Of a stretch of 64,000 nt of DNA, positions 8,751-16,805 are shown piece after piece. Below the pieces are notes generated by a model that was given only the letters and a program-made list of their open reading frames with translations, did no database searches and had not been told where the DNA came from. Source of the stretch: Macrococcoides animalis. Lineage in GTDB: Bacteria; Bacillota; Bacilli; Staphylococcales; Staphylococcaceae. A program made the translations under genes and the position numbers. Location of the stretch: positions 1,116,001-1,180,000 of the forward strand of contig NZ_CP179727.1 in the NCBI RefSeq assembly GCF_047425875.1, in the 5' to 3' direction. How positions within the stretch are numbered: position 1 is the stretch's first letter; every line of letters starts with the position of its first letter.

Positions 8751-10274
8751 TTAGTTTCTGATTAAGTAATCAAAGGCACTTAATGCTGCAGTTGCACCAG
8801 AACCCATTGAGATGATGATTTGTTTGTATGTTTGGTCTGTACAGTCTCCTGCAGCAAAAATACCTGGTACGTTTGTAGCACCATTACGGTCAACAATAAT
8901 TTCGCCACGGTTGTTTCTTGCGACAACGTCACCAACGAACTCAGTACTTGGTACTAACCCAATCTGTACGAATACACCTTCTAAGTCAATTGTATGTTCT
9001 TCATTTGTATTTCGGTCAACATATGTTAAAGCTTTTAATGTTTCGTCACCAGTTAATTCTTTAGTCGCTGCCGATTTAATGATTTCAGTATTATTTAACG
9101 AAGCTAGACGATCTTGCAATACTTGGTCAGCGCGTAATTCATCACCAAATTCAAGTAATGTTACATGTTTAACGATACCTGCTAAATCAATCGCTGCTTC
9201 AACACCAGAGTTGCCTCCACCAATAACTGCAACGCGTTTACCTTCGAATAGAGGACCATCACAGTGTGGACAGTATGCTACACCTTTGGTTTGATATTCA
9301 GCTTCACCAGGTACGTTCATGTTACGCCATTTCGCACCTGTACCGATAATCAATGTTTTAGAAGTTAATTTACCTCCGTTTTCTAAAGTAACATGTACCA
9401 AATCATCAATTTTTTCTAATGATTCAACACGAACGGCACTCATAACATCTATATCATAGCTATTTATATGTTGCTTTAAATTTTCACTGAATTCCGGTCC
9501 TGTTGTTTCTTTTACTGTTATAAAGTTTTCAATACCAGCCGTATCATTGACTTGACCACCAATACGTTCTGCAACGATACCTGTGCGTAAACCTTTACGC
9601 GCTGCATAAATTGCTGCACTACCGCTTGCGGGTCCTCCACCGATAACTAAAACGTCAAATGTTTCTTTAGCATCGAACTCAGAAGCATCAGCACCCCCGC
9701 CTAATTTTGCAATGATTTCTTCTACTGTTGCTTTACCGCTTCCAAATTCTTCACCTTCTAAGAACATTGTAGGGACAGCCATGATATCTTTAGATTCTTC
9801 TCTAAATGCTGCACCATCAATCATTGTATGCGTAATATTTGGATTTAATACTGCCATCATGTTTAATGCTTGTACAACATCTGGACATTTCGTACAAGTT
9901 AAACTAATGAATGTTTCAAAGTTAAATGGTCCTTCTAGCTTTTTAATTTGATCAATAACGGCTTGATCCACTTTAGGCGCACGACCACTCACTTGTAATA
10001 ATGCTAGAACAAGAGAAGTAAATTCATGACCCAAAGGCACACCTGCAAATGTGATACGTGCCGCTTCATCTGGACGTGCTAACGTGAAACTTGGTGTACG
10101 CTTTAGTGTCGCTTCATTTAAACTAATGCGCGAAGACATTTCTTTAATTTGATTTAATAAATCCATCATATCTTTGCTTGTCTTGTCTTCTCCGGCACTT
10201 GCAGTAATGACTACATCACCTTCCATTAACTCTAAATACTGAGCTAATTGTTGTTTTAATGTATCGTTTAACAT
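8751..10274 (-). CDS. ahpF: alkyl hydroperoxide reductase subunit F
   Basis: A 507-residue flavoprotein disulfide reductase that passes electrons from NADH to AhpC. The N-terminal tandem thioredoxin-like domain contains the redox pair in LTCTKCPDV (about residues 128-135). The FAD domain starts with DVLVIGGGPASGSAAIYAARKG, the NADH domain with VAVIGGGNSGVEAAIDL, and the active disulfide is CPHCDGP. The ending GIFAAGDCTD binds FAD. It is the second gene of ahpCF, 122 bp after ahpC with a stem-loop between them, and probably depends on the PerR-controlled ahpC promoter. Confidence 0.97.
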   Translation of the reverse strand: MLNDTLKQQLAQYLELMEGDVVITASAGEDKTSKDMMDLLNQIKEMSSRISLNEATLKRTPSFTLARPDEAARITFAGVPLGHEFTSLVLALLQVSGRAPKVDQAVIDQIKKLEGPFNFETFISLTCTKCPDVVQALNMMAVLNPNITHTMIDGAAFREESKDIMAVPTMFLEGEEFGSGKATVEEIIAKLGGGADASEFDAKETFDVLVIGGGPASGSAAIYAARKGLRTGIVAERIGGQVNDTAGIENFITVKETTGPEFSENLKQHINSYDIDVMSAVRVESLEKIDDLVHVTLENGGKLTSKTLIIGTGAKWRNMNVPGEAEYQTKGVAYCPHCDGPLFEGKRVAVIGGGNSGVEAAIDLAGIVKHVTLLEFGDELRADQVLQDRLASLNNTEIIKSAATKELTGDETLKALTYVDRNTNEEHTIDLEGVFVQIGLVPSTEFVGDVVARNNRGEIIVDRNGATNVPGIFAAGDCTDQTYKQIIISMGSGATAALSAFDYLIRN

Positions 10275-10323
10275 TACATTTCCTCCTTTAAGTATAAATT
10301 TCTATATTTTATTGCAAGAGATA

Positions 10324-10349
10324 CCACAACGTAAAAACTTACGTTGTGG
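10324..10349 (-). other. stem-loop between ahpC and ahpF
   Basis: Perfect 11-bp stem, CCACAACGTAA (10324-10334) with TTACGTTGTGG (10339-10349), and a four-base loop. On the transcribed strand no run of T follows, so this is more likely a processing or mRNA-stabilising element, or a weak attenuator, than a full terminator. It could set the AhpC:AhpF ratio. Confidence 0.75.
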
Positions 10350-10396
10350 CTGCTTATTTAATATTTAATTATTGAATAACATGGAAAAAAATCTTA

Positions 10397-10966
10397 TTAG
10401 ATCTTACCTACTAAGTCTAATCCAGGTGTTAATGTTTCTCCATCTTCTTTCCACTTCGCAGGACAAACTTCACCATCATGTGTTGCAACGTATTGCGCAG
10501 CTTTCACTTTGTCTACTAATACTGAAGCGTCACGACCGATACCATCATTGTTGATTTCCATTGTTTGCACAACGCCATCAGGATCGATTAAGAATGTAGC
10601 ACGTTGTGCAAGACCTGCTTCTTCATCTAATACATCAAAGTTGTTAGCAATAACATGTGAAGGATCACCGATCATAGTATATTGAATTTTACCAATCGCA
10701 TCTGAATGATCGTGCCAAGCTTTGTGCGTGAAGTGAGTATCACATGATACAGAGTATACATTTACGCCTAAACCTTGTAATGTTTCATATTGATCTTGTA
10801 AATCTTCTAATTCAGTTGGACAAACGAACGTGAAGTCAGCTGGGTAGAAACAAACGATGCTCCAGTTACCTTTCATTGACTCGTTAGATACTTCAACGAA
10901 TGTGTCTGATTTTGGATCATAAGCGTTAGCTGTAAACGGTAAGATTTCTTTATTAATTAATGACAT
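10397..10966 (-). CDS. ahpC: alkyl hydroperoxide reductase peroxiredoxin AhpC
   Basis: A 189-residue typical 2-Cys peroxiredoxin. The peroxidatic cysteine is in ADFTFVCPTELEDLQ (about Cys49), the resolving cysteine in HDGEVCPAKWKEG-type context (about Cys168). It reduces hydrogen peroxide and organic hydroperoxides in the cytoplasm using AhpF. It begins after AGGAGGAATTACAC, a strong ribosome binding site. The promoter carries a PerR box, so induction by peroxide through metal-dependent PerR is expected, as in S. aureus. Confidence 0.98.
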   Translation of the reverse strand: MSLINKEILPFTANAYDPKSDTFVEVSNESMKGNWSIVCFYPADFTFVCPTELEDLQDQYETLQGLGVNVYSVSCDTHFTHKAWHDHSDAIGKIQYTMIGDPSHVIANNFDVLDEEAGLAQRATFLIDPDGVVQTMEINNDGIGRDASVLVDKVKAAQYVATHDGEVCPAKWKEDGETLTPGLDLVGKI

Positions 10967-11011
10967 GTGTAATTCCTCCTGAGAATAAATTAAATTGACT
11001 TACTTTTTCTA

Positions 11012-11071
11012 GATTAGAATAATTCTAATCTCTACATTTCTTATTATTACATGCTGATAGTTTTAAGTCAA
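11012..11071 (-). promoter_or_regulatory. ahpC promoter with PerR box
   Basis: A perfect inverted repeat with 9-bp arms around one base (11012-11030) contains TTAGAATAATTCTAA, which fits the 7-1-7 PerR box (TTATAATNATTATAA) with two symmetric changes. On the minus strand TTGACT (11066-11071) lies 17 bases before AATAAT, a plausible promoter placing the box just downstream of the start site. Confidence 0.82.
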
Positions 11072-11137
11072 CCAACTCAAACTTAAAATTTATGAAAAAT
11101 CTTTGACGAAAAATTTAATAATTTTTCTTAAATAAAA

Positions 11138-11199
11138 AATAAGTCATGTGTAATATTTATTATATAACCTAACTATAATATCAATTAACATGACTTATT
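11138..11199 (-). terminator. terminator of the NSS transporter gene
   Basis: A 12-bp perfect stem (11138-11149 with 11188-11199) and a 38-base AT-rich loop, followed on the minus strand by a run of six T. It lies 23 bp after the transporter stop codon. Confidence 0.7.
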
Positions 11200-11221
11200 C
11201 TCATTTACTCTAATTCATCAT

Positions 11222-12556
11222 TTACTTCAGAATCAACGAGGCAAACACTGCCAAAATAACAATAGGAATAATATATTTCAGTAAGAACGCCCATATTTTG
11301 AATAAACCTCTATATTTGTAATCATTTAATTCTTCTTTTGCGATCTGCTTATCCAATTTATATCCTGTAAATATAGCAAAACAAAATGCCCCAATCGGCA
11401 GCATAATATTTGATACTAAATAATCCATGTTATCAAAGAATGTTCCCGCACCAAATTTCACTTCATTCAAGACACCATTAGATAAAGCTGACGGGACACA
11501 TAATATAAATAACAATAACGAAACCAGATACACACCCTTCTTACGTTTTCGCTCGTTATTCTTTATATAATTAGATACATTAATCTCTATTAATGAAATT
11601 GATGACGTAATTGTTGCAAAAAAGAACAGTGATAAGAAAATTAAATAGAATATACTACCCATTGGTAATTGATCGAAAACGAACGGTAAGACTATAAATA
11701 ATAATCCTGGTCCTTGTGCATTATCAATTCCTAGTGAAGCTGTTGCGGGGAAGATAGCAAGTCCCGCAAGAATCGTTACTAATATATTTAGTCCCACGAC
11801 TGAAAATCCAGACTGTACGATATCCGTTTTATTGTCTAAATATGATGCGTAAGTTAGCATACCACCAAAACCAACAGATAAAGAAAAGAAGGATTGTCCG
11901 AGTGCAAAAAGTACTCCTTCAGCATTCATCGAACTAAAGTCTGGCTTCAAGAAGAAAGCAACACCATCCATTGCATTCGGTAAAGTTAATGAACGCAATA
12001 TAATTACCATAAAGGCAATAAACAAAAGAGGCATCATTATTTTTGATGCTTTCTCAATACCCTCTTGTATCCCTTTCGATACAATATATGCGGTAAGAAG
12101 AATAAATAATGCTGCACCCAAAATCGCATATATAGGATTACTAATTAACGAACCAAATAGCGCTTCATAATTCTTGGTATGCTGTCCTGTAAAAATCACA
12201 TACACTGTTCGAATCATATAGAGTAAAATCCAACCACCAATGACACTATAAAAACTCAGTAAGAAGAACACACCTATATTTCCTAAATGACCGATTAAGT
12301 TATAATACTTATTTCCTGTAATCTTTCCAAACACTTCAGTACTATATGTCTTTCCATGTCTACCAATCACAAATTCAGCAAGTAACAAAGGTAATCCAAT
12401 AAACAATGTGAATACCATAAACAAGACTAAAAATGCCGCACCACCATTATCGGCCATAACATACGGGAATTTCCACATTGCACCAAGCCCTATTGCCGAA
12501 CCAGCACTTGCTAATATAAATCCAATCTTTGATCCCCAAGTAGACCTTTTTTCCAT
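11222..12556 (-). CDS. sodium-dependent NSS/SNF transporter, probable tryptophan importer
   Basis: A 444-residue transporter of the neurotransmitter:sodium symporter family with about 11 helices. The first helix has the unwound GSAIGLGAMWKFPYVMADNGG stretch that binds sodium and substrate in LeuT and TnaT; GVGFGG occurs in helix 6. Bacterial members carry leucine, tryptophan, tyrosine or methionine. Substrate preference here is inferred from regulation: the leader RNA encodes an 18-residue peptide with adjacent Trp codons followed by competing hairpins and terminators, so low tryptophan should switch the gene on. Characterised TnaT of Symbiobacterium, from this family, is a tryptophan transporter, which agrees. 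RBS AGAGGG, ATG at 12556. Confidence 0.9.
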   Translation of the reverse strand: MEKRSTWGSKIGFILASAGSAIGLGAMWKFPYVMADNGGAAFLVLFMVFTLFIGLPLLLAEFVIGRHGKTYSTEVFGKITGNKYYNLIGHLGNIGVFFLLSFYSVIGGWILLYMIRTVYVIFTGQHTKNYEALFGSLISNPIYAILGAALFILLTAYIVSKGIQEGIEKASKIMMPLLFIAFMVIILRSLTLPNAMDGVAFFLKPDFSSMNAEGVLFALGQSFFSLSVGFGGMLTYASYLDNKTDIVQSGFSVVGLNILVTILAGLAIFPATASLGIDNAQGPGLLFIVLPFVFDQLPMGSIFYLIFLSLFFFATITSSISLIEINVSNYIKNNERKRKKGVYLVSLLLFILCVPSALSNGVLNEVKFGAGTFFDNMDYLVSNIMLPIGAFCFAIFTGYKLDKQIAKEELNDYKYRGLFKIWAFLLKYIIPIVILAVFASLILK

Positions 12557-12587
12557 GTGTAATCCCTCTTTTCATAATTTTTTAAAC

Positions 12588-12714
12588 AAAAAAAGAGGCC
12601 AACGCATATGCCTTGGCCACAAAAAAAGAGACCAAACGCACACGCAATCGGCCTCAAGTAACGAGAATGAAGCCGTCATAGATACTTATATCTATGACGA
12701 GCATAAATATAAGT
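12588..12714 (-). promoter_or_regulatory. tryptophan attenuator: competing hairpins and tandem terminators
   Basis: Transcribed leftward. Segment 1 (12702-12714, beginning in the leader stop codon) can pair over 13 bp with segment 2 (12684-12696). Segment 2 (12689-12699) can instead form an 11-bp perfect stem with segment 3 (12674-12684), with a four-base loop. CGGCTTCA (12668-12675) can pair with TGAGGCCG (12649-12656), which would block terminator one (GAGGCC 12650-12655 with GGTCTC 12628-12633, then seven T). Terminator two follows: GGCCAA/TTGGCC around GCATATGC (12597-12618), then seven T. The structures are read by eye; energies were not computed. The layout is that of ribosome-mediated transcription attenuation. 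Confidence 0.85.
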
Positions 12715-12770
12715 TATGACAGCTGCCACCACATATTTAATTTTGCACTTGTTTGTACAAAAGTCTTCAT
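12714..12770 (-). CDS. 18-aa leader peptide with Trp-Trp
   Basis: ATG at 12770 gives MKTFVQTSAKLNMWWQLS and a TAA stop at 12714-12716. GTGAGGT, a strong ribosome binding site, ends seven bases upstream. The two adjacent tryptophan codons lie just before the stop, and the stop overlaps the first strand of the hairpin array. This is the layout of trpL-type leader peptides, in which a ribosome stalled at Trp codons chooses the downstream fold. The good RBS, the promoter at 12804-12832 and the matching RNA make chance unlikely. Confidence 0.88.
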   Translation of the reverse strand: MKTFVQTSAKLNMWWQLS

Positions 12771-12803
12771 TGCTGTTACCTCACTTGTTTAAGATTACTG
12801 ACT

Positions 12804-12832
12804 ATTCTAACAGTATATATAATTATCGTCAA
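12804..12832 (-). promoter_or_regulatory. promoter of the attenuator and NSS gene
   Basis: TTGACG (12827-12832), a 17-base spacer and TAGAAT (12804-12809) with an upstream TG (extended -10). Transcription would start near 12797, about 27 bases before the leader-peptide ATG. Confidence 0.85.
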
Positions 12833-12925
12833 TTGAATATTAAATTCTTTTTAACTTCTCTAATAATTCCTTATTGCATACTACAATAATTGAGTCCATA
12901 ATATTTATTAATATTAAATAAAAAA

Positions 12926-13462
12926 GTGAGTGTGAAAAAAATGAATGATATTACAATCAGAGTAGTCTCTACAAGTGACTTACAAGATTTGATTACCATC
13001 AGTAAAAAGACATTCGATGACACTTTTCGTCCTGATAACAAGGATGAAGTCATCGATCATTATTTACAAACATCATTTACAGAAGAAAAAATGTTATCTC
13101 AACTTCATAATCCGCATTCTGAATTTTATTTCGCATACAGCGATAACGAAGTCGCTGGCTATTTAAAAATTAATATTAAAGATGCACAAACGGAAATGAT
13201 GGGCAACAATGCTCTAGAAATCGAACGTATCTATGTGGATAATAGCTTCCAAAAACAAGGCATTGGTAAACTTCTATACAATAAAGCTATTGAGCGTGCC
13301 AAGTTTCACGATGTTAAGAAAGTATGGTTAGGTGTTTGGGAACACAATCAAAATGCTATCGCTTTTTACGATAAGATGGGCTTTGAACACACAGATTCAC
13401 ATGTCTTCCAGATGGGTGACGAAGCACAAACGGATTTCATTTTTACATTGAATATCATATAA
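12926..13462 (+). CDS. paiA: GNAT acetyltransferase, PaiA-like (spermidine/spermine)
   Basis: A 178-residue GNAT protein. The acetyl-CoA motif is ERIYVDNSFQKQGIGKLLYNKAIE (about residues 95-118), followed by WLGVWEHNQNAIAFYDKMGF. The sequence runs closely parallel to B. subtilis PaiA, an N-acetyltransferase of spermidine and spermine, including the ending QMGDEAQTDFIF. The GTG at 12926 (residues MSVKK) matches the PaiA N-terminus, but no good ribosome binding site precedes it; the ATG at 12941, with GTGAG upstream, is an alternative. It is a single gene divergent from the tryptophan attenuator unit. Confidence 0.82.
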   Translation: MSVKKMNDITIRVVSTSDLQDLITISKKTFDDTFRPDNKDEVIDHYLQTSFTEEKMLSQLHNPHSEFYFAYSDNEVAGYLKINIKDAQTEMMGNNALEIERIYVDNSFQKQGIGKLLYNKAIERAKFHDVKKVWLGVWEHNQNAIAFYDKMGFEHTDSHVFQMGDEAQTDFIFTLNII

Positions 13463-13580
13463 TATTCAAAATTGTTCAATTTCTTATATATACACTATGC
13501 TCTACAACATATATAATTAAATATATATATCATTTTTCCTTAAAATATTGTAATAAAACTCAACTTTAGGAGGAACTGCA

Positions 13581-14417
13581 ATGGCTATCGAAATTCCAGC
13601 TAAAACGATTGAAGACACTTATGCATCAAAGGGCAACATTGAAAACGTATTAAATCAAGTCGCAACGAAAGAAGTAATGGCAGATAAAACACCTGGTCGT
13701 TACATGTTAAAAGCAATTATGTCGGGATTTTTACTTGCAATAATGGCCGTATTACAATTAGCAGCTAAAACGCAATTCGCAACTGCTGAAAATGCAGGAT
13801 TAATCAACTTAATTGGTGCTATAGCATTCAGTATTGCACTCGTAATGATTGTACTAACAAACTCAGAGTTGTTAACTAGTAACTTTATGTTCTTTACTGT
13901 TGGATACTACTTCAAAACAATTACAATGAGTAAAATCGTAAAAATCTTTACGCTTTGTTTCATTGGAAATATTATTGGTGGATTCATTTTATTCGGTATG
14001 ATGACAGGCACGAAAGTTATGACACCTGAAATGGTTGCTGCTTTAACAAAAACAGTAGATGCAAAAACAATTGACGCAAGCTGGCACGCGATTCTTATTA
14101 AAGGGATTTTCGCTAACTTCTTCATCAACATTGGAATCTATATCGCATTACAATGTAAAGAAGTATTAGCAAAGGTATTCTTTATTGGTGTTGGTGTTGT
14201 TATCTTCGTATTCATGGCCTACGAACACGTTGTTTACAACGCTGGATTATTTGCTGGTATGATGTTCTACAATATTGATGCATTATCTTGGATAGACGTT
14301 CTTAAAAATATTTTCTACGCATACATTGGAAACTACATCGGTGGAGGATTATTCATCGGATTAGTATATGCGTACCTTAACGGTCGTAGAGATGACGTTG
14401 TTAATAATAGAATTTAA
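13581..14417 (+). CDS. formate/nitrite transporter (FNT) family channel
   Basis: A 278-residue membrane protein with six helices in the FNT pattern. The second helix region has SIALVMIVLTNSELLTSNFM, and the second repeat FFINIGIYIALQCKEVLAKVFF; the conserved FVFMAYEHVVYNAGLF contains the central pore histidine. FNT pentamers pass formate, nitrite, lactate or hydrosulfide; the substrate cannot be told from sequence here. RBS AGGAGG lies at ideal spacing. It is closed by a bidirectional terminator shared with mntR. Confidence 0.88.
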   Translation: MAIEIPAKTIEDTYASKGNIENVLNQVATKEVMADKTPGRYMLKAIMSGFLLAIMAVLQLAAKTQFATAENAGLINLIGAIAFSIALVMIVLTNSELLTSNFMFFTVGYYFKTITMSKIVKIFTLCFIGNIIGGFILFGMMTGTKVMTPEMVAALTKTVDAKTIDASWHAILIKGIFANFFINIGIYIALQCKEVLAKVFFIGVGVVIFVFMAYEHVVYNAGLFAGMMFYNIDALSWIDVLKNIFYAYIGNYIGGGLFIGLVYAYLNGRRDDVVNNRI

Positions 14418-14433
14418 TCAATTTAGTGATTTT

Positions 14434-14472
14434 ATATAAAAGAGGTGGAGATAATCTTCACCTCTTTTATAT
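14434..14472. terminator. bidirectional terminator, FNT gene / mntR
   Basis: Perfect 14-bp stem, ATATAAAAGAGGTG (14434-14447) with its complement (14459-14472), and an 11-base loop between convergent genes. The mntR stop codon is the next base. Confidence 0.9.
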
Positions 14473-15108
14473 TTAGTAAAATAATTTTTCAGCATTCTCG
14501 TAACTTAACGCAAATACTTTATCATTCTTTTCAAGATAGACAATTTGATTTGATTCATCTTTTTTCTGAATTGATAGCTCATCATTCACTTTTACATTTT
14601 GTTCAGATAAATACTTTAATAACAATACTTCGTCTTTCACTTGCTTTAAATTAAATGTTTCTCCCTCTTTTAAATCTAATATATTATTCGTAAACTCTAC
14701 TATATCATCATCCCTAGGTATTCTTGCACCATGTGGACAATATTCAGGATAACCTAACATTTCATCTAATCTTTCTATAAACATGTCTGTTACCTTATGT
14801 TCTAACACTTCCGCTTCCGCGTGTACTTCATCCCAATTATATTTTAAGGATTCAATTAAAAAACATTCGATTAATCTATGTCTTTTAAGTAATCTAACCA
14901 CTTCTTGCATCCCACTTTGAGTCAATTTCACGCCTTTATATGGTTTGATTTCTACATACTTTTCTTTTTCTAACCGTGCCGTCATTTCAGACACTGAAGG
15001 AGGTTTTATACCTAATTCACTGGCAATAATTTTATTTGATACAAATTCATGTTGTCCTTTGTGATAATAAATAATTTTCAAATAATCTTCTTTCTCTTCA
15101 GTTAGCAA
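14473..15108 (-). CDS. mntR: DtxR/MntR-family metal-dependent repressor
   Basis: About 211 residues: an N-terminal winged helix (SELGIKPPSVSEMTARLEKEKYV), a DtxR dimer/metal domain (RHRLIECFLIESLKYNWDEVHAEAEVLEH with its His/Glu ligands, and PEYCPHGARIP), and a C-terminal SH3/FeoA-like domain (about residues 150-211). It senses Mn(II) or Fe(II) and represses the divergent mntABC operon. I start it at the TTG at 15108 because GAGGTG lies six bases upstream and the protein then begins MLTEEKEDYLK, as in staphylococcal MntR; the GTG/ATG at 15112-15117 overlap that ribosome binding site. Confidence 0.93.
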   Translation of the reverse strand: MLTEEKEDYLKIIYYHKGQHEFVSNKIIASELGIKPPSVSEMTARLEKEKYVEIKPYKGVKLTQSGMQEVVRLLKRHRLIECFLIESLKYNWDEVHAEAEVLEHKVTDMFIERLDEMLGYPEYCPHGARIPRDDDIVEFTNNILDLKEGETFNLKQVKDEVLLLKYLSEQNVKVNDELSIQKKDESNQIVYLEKNDKVFALSYENAEKLFY

Positions 15109-15157
15109 GTTCATCACCTCTTTTAATTAAGTTCACAATTTCCACACAATTATCCCA

Positions 15158-15225
15158 TTGTCAAATAAAATTTCAGTGATATTATTAAATTAAAGTTTAG
15201 GTTAACCTAAACTTTAATTTAATAA
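15158..15225. promoter_or_regulatory. mntR-mntABC intergenic promoter with 44-bp MntR palindrome
   Basis: Plus-strand promoter TTGTCA (15158-15163), 16-base spacer, TATTAT (15180-15185). From 15182 to 15225 the DNA is a perfect palindrome of 44 bp without spacer. Its core TTTAGGTTAACCTAAA carries the DtxR/SirR half-site TTAGGTTA twice. The operator overlaps the -10 and start site of mntA, so repression by metal-bound MntR is expected. Confidence 0.9.
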
Positions 15226-15243
15226 ACAAGAAAGTGTGGTTAT

Positions 15244-15948
15244 ATGTTTCAAATTAAAGATTTATCTGTATCAATCAATAATCAAAGTATATTATCTCAT
15301 ATCCATTATACACAACAAAGTTCTGGTAAGTTAATAGGGATACTCGGGCCGAATGGTGCTGGTAAATCAACACTCTTTAAATCGATGTTAGGATTTATCC
15401 AACATGAGGGTTCAACATATTTTAACGGTATACCTATCGATAAAAGAGACTGCAGTTATGTCCCCCAAAAATCAACAATTGATTTGACGTTCCCGATTAC
15501 TGTAGAACAAGTCATACTATCTGGATTATATAACGGCGGACTTCAGTATCATAACCAAAAAGGATTATACAAAGTTAACGCATTAATGGTCCAATTTGAA
15601 TTGACACCATTCAAAAATCGTACGTTAGATACATTGAGCGGTGGACAATTACAGCGTGTGTTAATTGCTAGAAGTTTAATGCAAGAGAAGCAATTATACT
15701 TTCTTGATGAACCTTTTGTAGGTGTTGATTTTAGAAGTTATGAAATCATACAGGATTGTTTATTTGATTTACGTGAGCAGGGAAAAATGATTTTTATTAT
15801 TCATCATGATTTAAATACCGCACAAGCACTATTCGATGATCTCATTATGCTAAATCAAACCATTATAGCCAGTGGTCCAGTAGAAACAGCACTCACTCAA
15901 GAAAACTTAAACAAGACTTATTTATCTGGAGGTATAACATATGTTTGA
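15244..15948 (+). CDS. mntA: manganese ABC transporter ATP-binding protein
   Basis: A 234-residue ABC ATPase: Walker A GPNGAGKST (about residues 35-43), Q-loop in VPQKS, signature LSGGQLQRVLIARSL, Walker B LYFLDEPFVGVD, H-loop in IIHHDL. It powers the MntABC importer for Mn(II). Named in the staphylococcal convention, where MntA is the ATPase. It is the first gene after the MntR operator and overlaps mntB by eight bases, which indicates translational coupling. Confidence 0.95.
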   Translation: MFQIKDLSVSINNQSILSHIHYTQQSSGKLIGILGPNGAGKSTLFKSMLGFIQHEGSTYFNGIPIDKRDCSYVPQKSTIDLTFPITVEQVILSGLYNGGLQYHNQKGLYKVNALMVQFELTPFKNRTLDTLSGGQLQRVLIARSLMQEKQLYFLDEPFVGVDFRSYEIIQDCLFDLREQGKMIFIIHHDLNTAQALFDDLIMLNQTIIASGPVETALTQENLNKTYLSGGITYV

Positions 15949-16789
15949 TGCTATTACACAGATGTTATCTTATCCATTTCTCGTAAGGGCGTTTATTACT
16001 GCTGCCATTGTAGGTATCGTTTCTGGAATAGTTGGTTGTCTTATTGTACTACGTGGGCTCAGTCTTATGGGTGACGCTATGAGTCATGCCGTACTACCTG
16101 GTGTTGCAGTAAGTTTTATTTTAAAAATACCAATGTTTATTGGTGCATTAATTGCAGGTCTCATAACGAGTATCATCATTGGTTCTATAACAACACATTC
16201 TAAAACTAAAAATGATGCAGCCATTGGTATCACATTCACAAGTCTTTTTTCCATTGGTGTCATTATCATCAGTTCAATTGAAAGTTCGACAAATCTCTAT
16301 AGTATATTATTCGGCAATATTTTGACTGTTTCACATGAAGCAATGCTCACTTCAATATCCGTTAGTTTATTCGTTATTTTATTCATTATCGTTTGCTATC
16401 ACCCTTTAAAAATGACGACTTTCGATGATGTTTTTAGTGAAATGAATGGCACTAACCCAAAATTCTGGCATTATACAGTGATGCTACTACTTGCACTGAT
16501 CACAGTCATTAGCTTGCAAACAGTAGGTATAATTCTTGTTGTCGCATTACTCATTACACCTGCATCCAGTGCCTATTTAATCTCAAAGTCACTACATATT
16601 ATGATGATGTTGTCAGCAATCATTGGATTCGTGAGTGCTGTCATCGGTATATATTTGAGTTATATATTCAATGTTCCAAGTGGTGCTTGCATTGTGTTAT
16701 GCGCAAGCTTTATTTACACGATTATTTTTCTATCACAAAAAATTAATATAAATTTTAAGTTCAAAAAAGAAACAACAATACAATCATAA
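15941..16789 (+). CDS. mntB: manganese ABC transporter permease
   Basis: A 282-residue integral membrane protein of the ABC-3 family with eight or nine helices. Typical motifs are GIVSGIVGCLIVLRGLSLMGDAMSHAVLPGVAVSF near the start and QTVGIILVVALLITPASSAYLIS later. It forms the membrane path for Mn(II), working with the MntA ATPase and the MntC lipoprotein. It overlaps mntA by eight bases and ends 16 bases before the mntC ATG. Confidence 0.95.
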   Translation: MFDAITQMLSYPFLVRAFITAAIVGIVSGIVGCLIVLRGLSLMGDAMSHAVLPGVAVSFILKIPMFIGALIAGLITSIIIGSITTHSKTKNDAAIGITFTSLFSIGVIIISSIESSTNLYSILFGNILTVSHEAMLTSISVSLFVILFIIVCYHPLKMTTFDDVFSEMNGTNPKFWHYTVMLLLALITVISLQTVGIILVVALLITPASSAYLISKSLHIMMMLSAIIGFVSAVIGIYLSYIFNVPSGACIVLCASFIYTIIFLSQKININFKFKKETTIQS

Positions 16790-16805
16790 TTTGGAGGAAA
16801 CAACA

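Noticed and set aside
8812..9294. Long frame opposite ahpF
   Set aside because: Shadow of the ahpF coding sequence; no RBS and no plausible protein features.
12408..12719. A 103-codon plus-strand frame over the attenuator
   Set aside because: It lies antisense to the NSS gene start and leader RNA; the strong promoter, leader peptide and terminators are all on the minus strand.
16791..16805. TTG start for mntC
   Set aside because: The codon lies inside the TTTGGAGG ribosome binding site; the ATG at 16806 fits the lipoprotein signal peptide.
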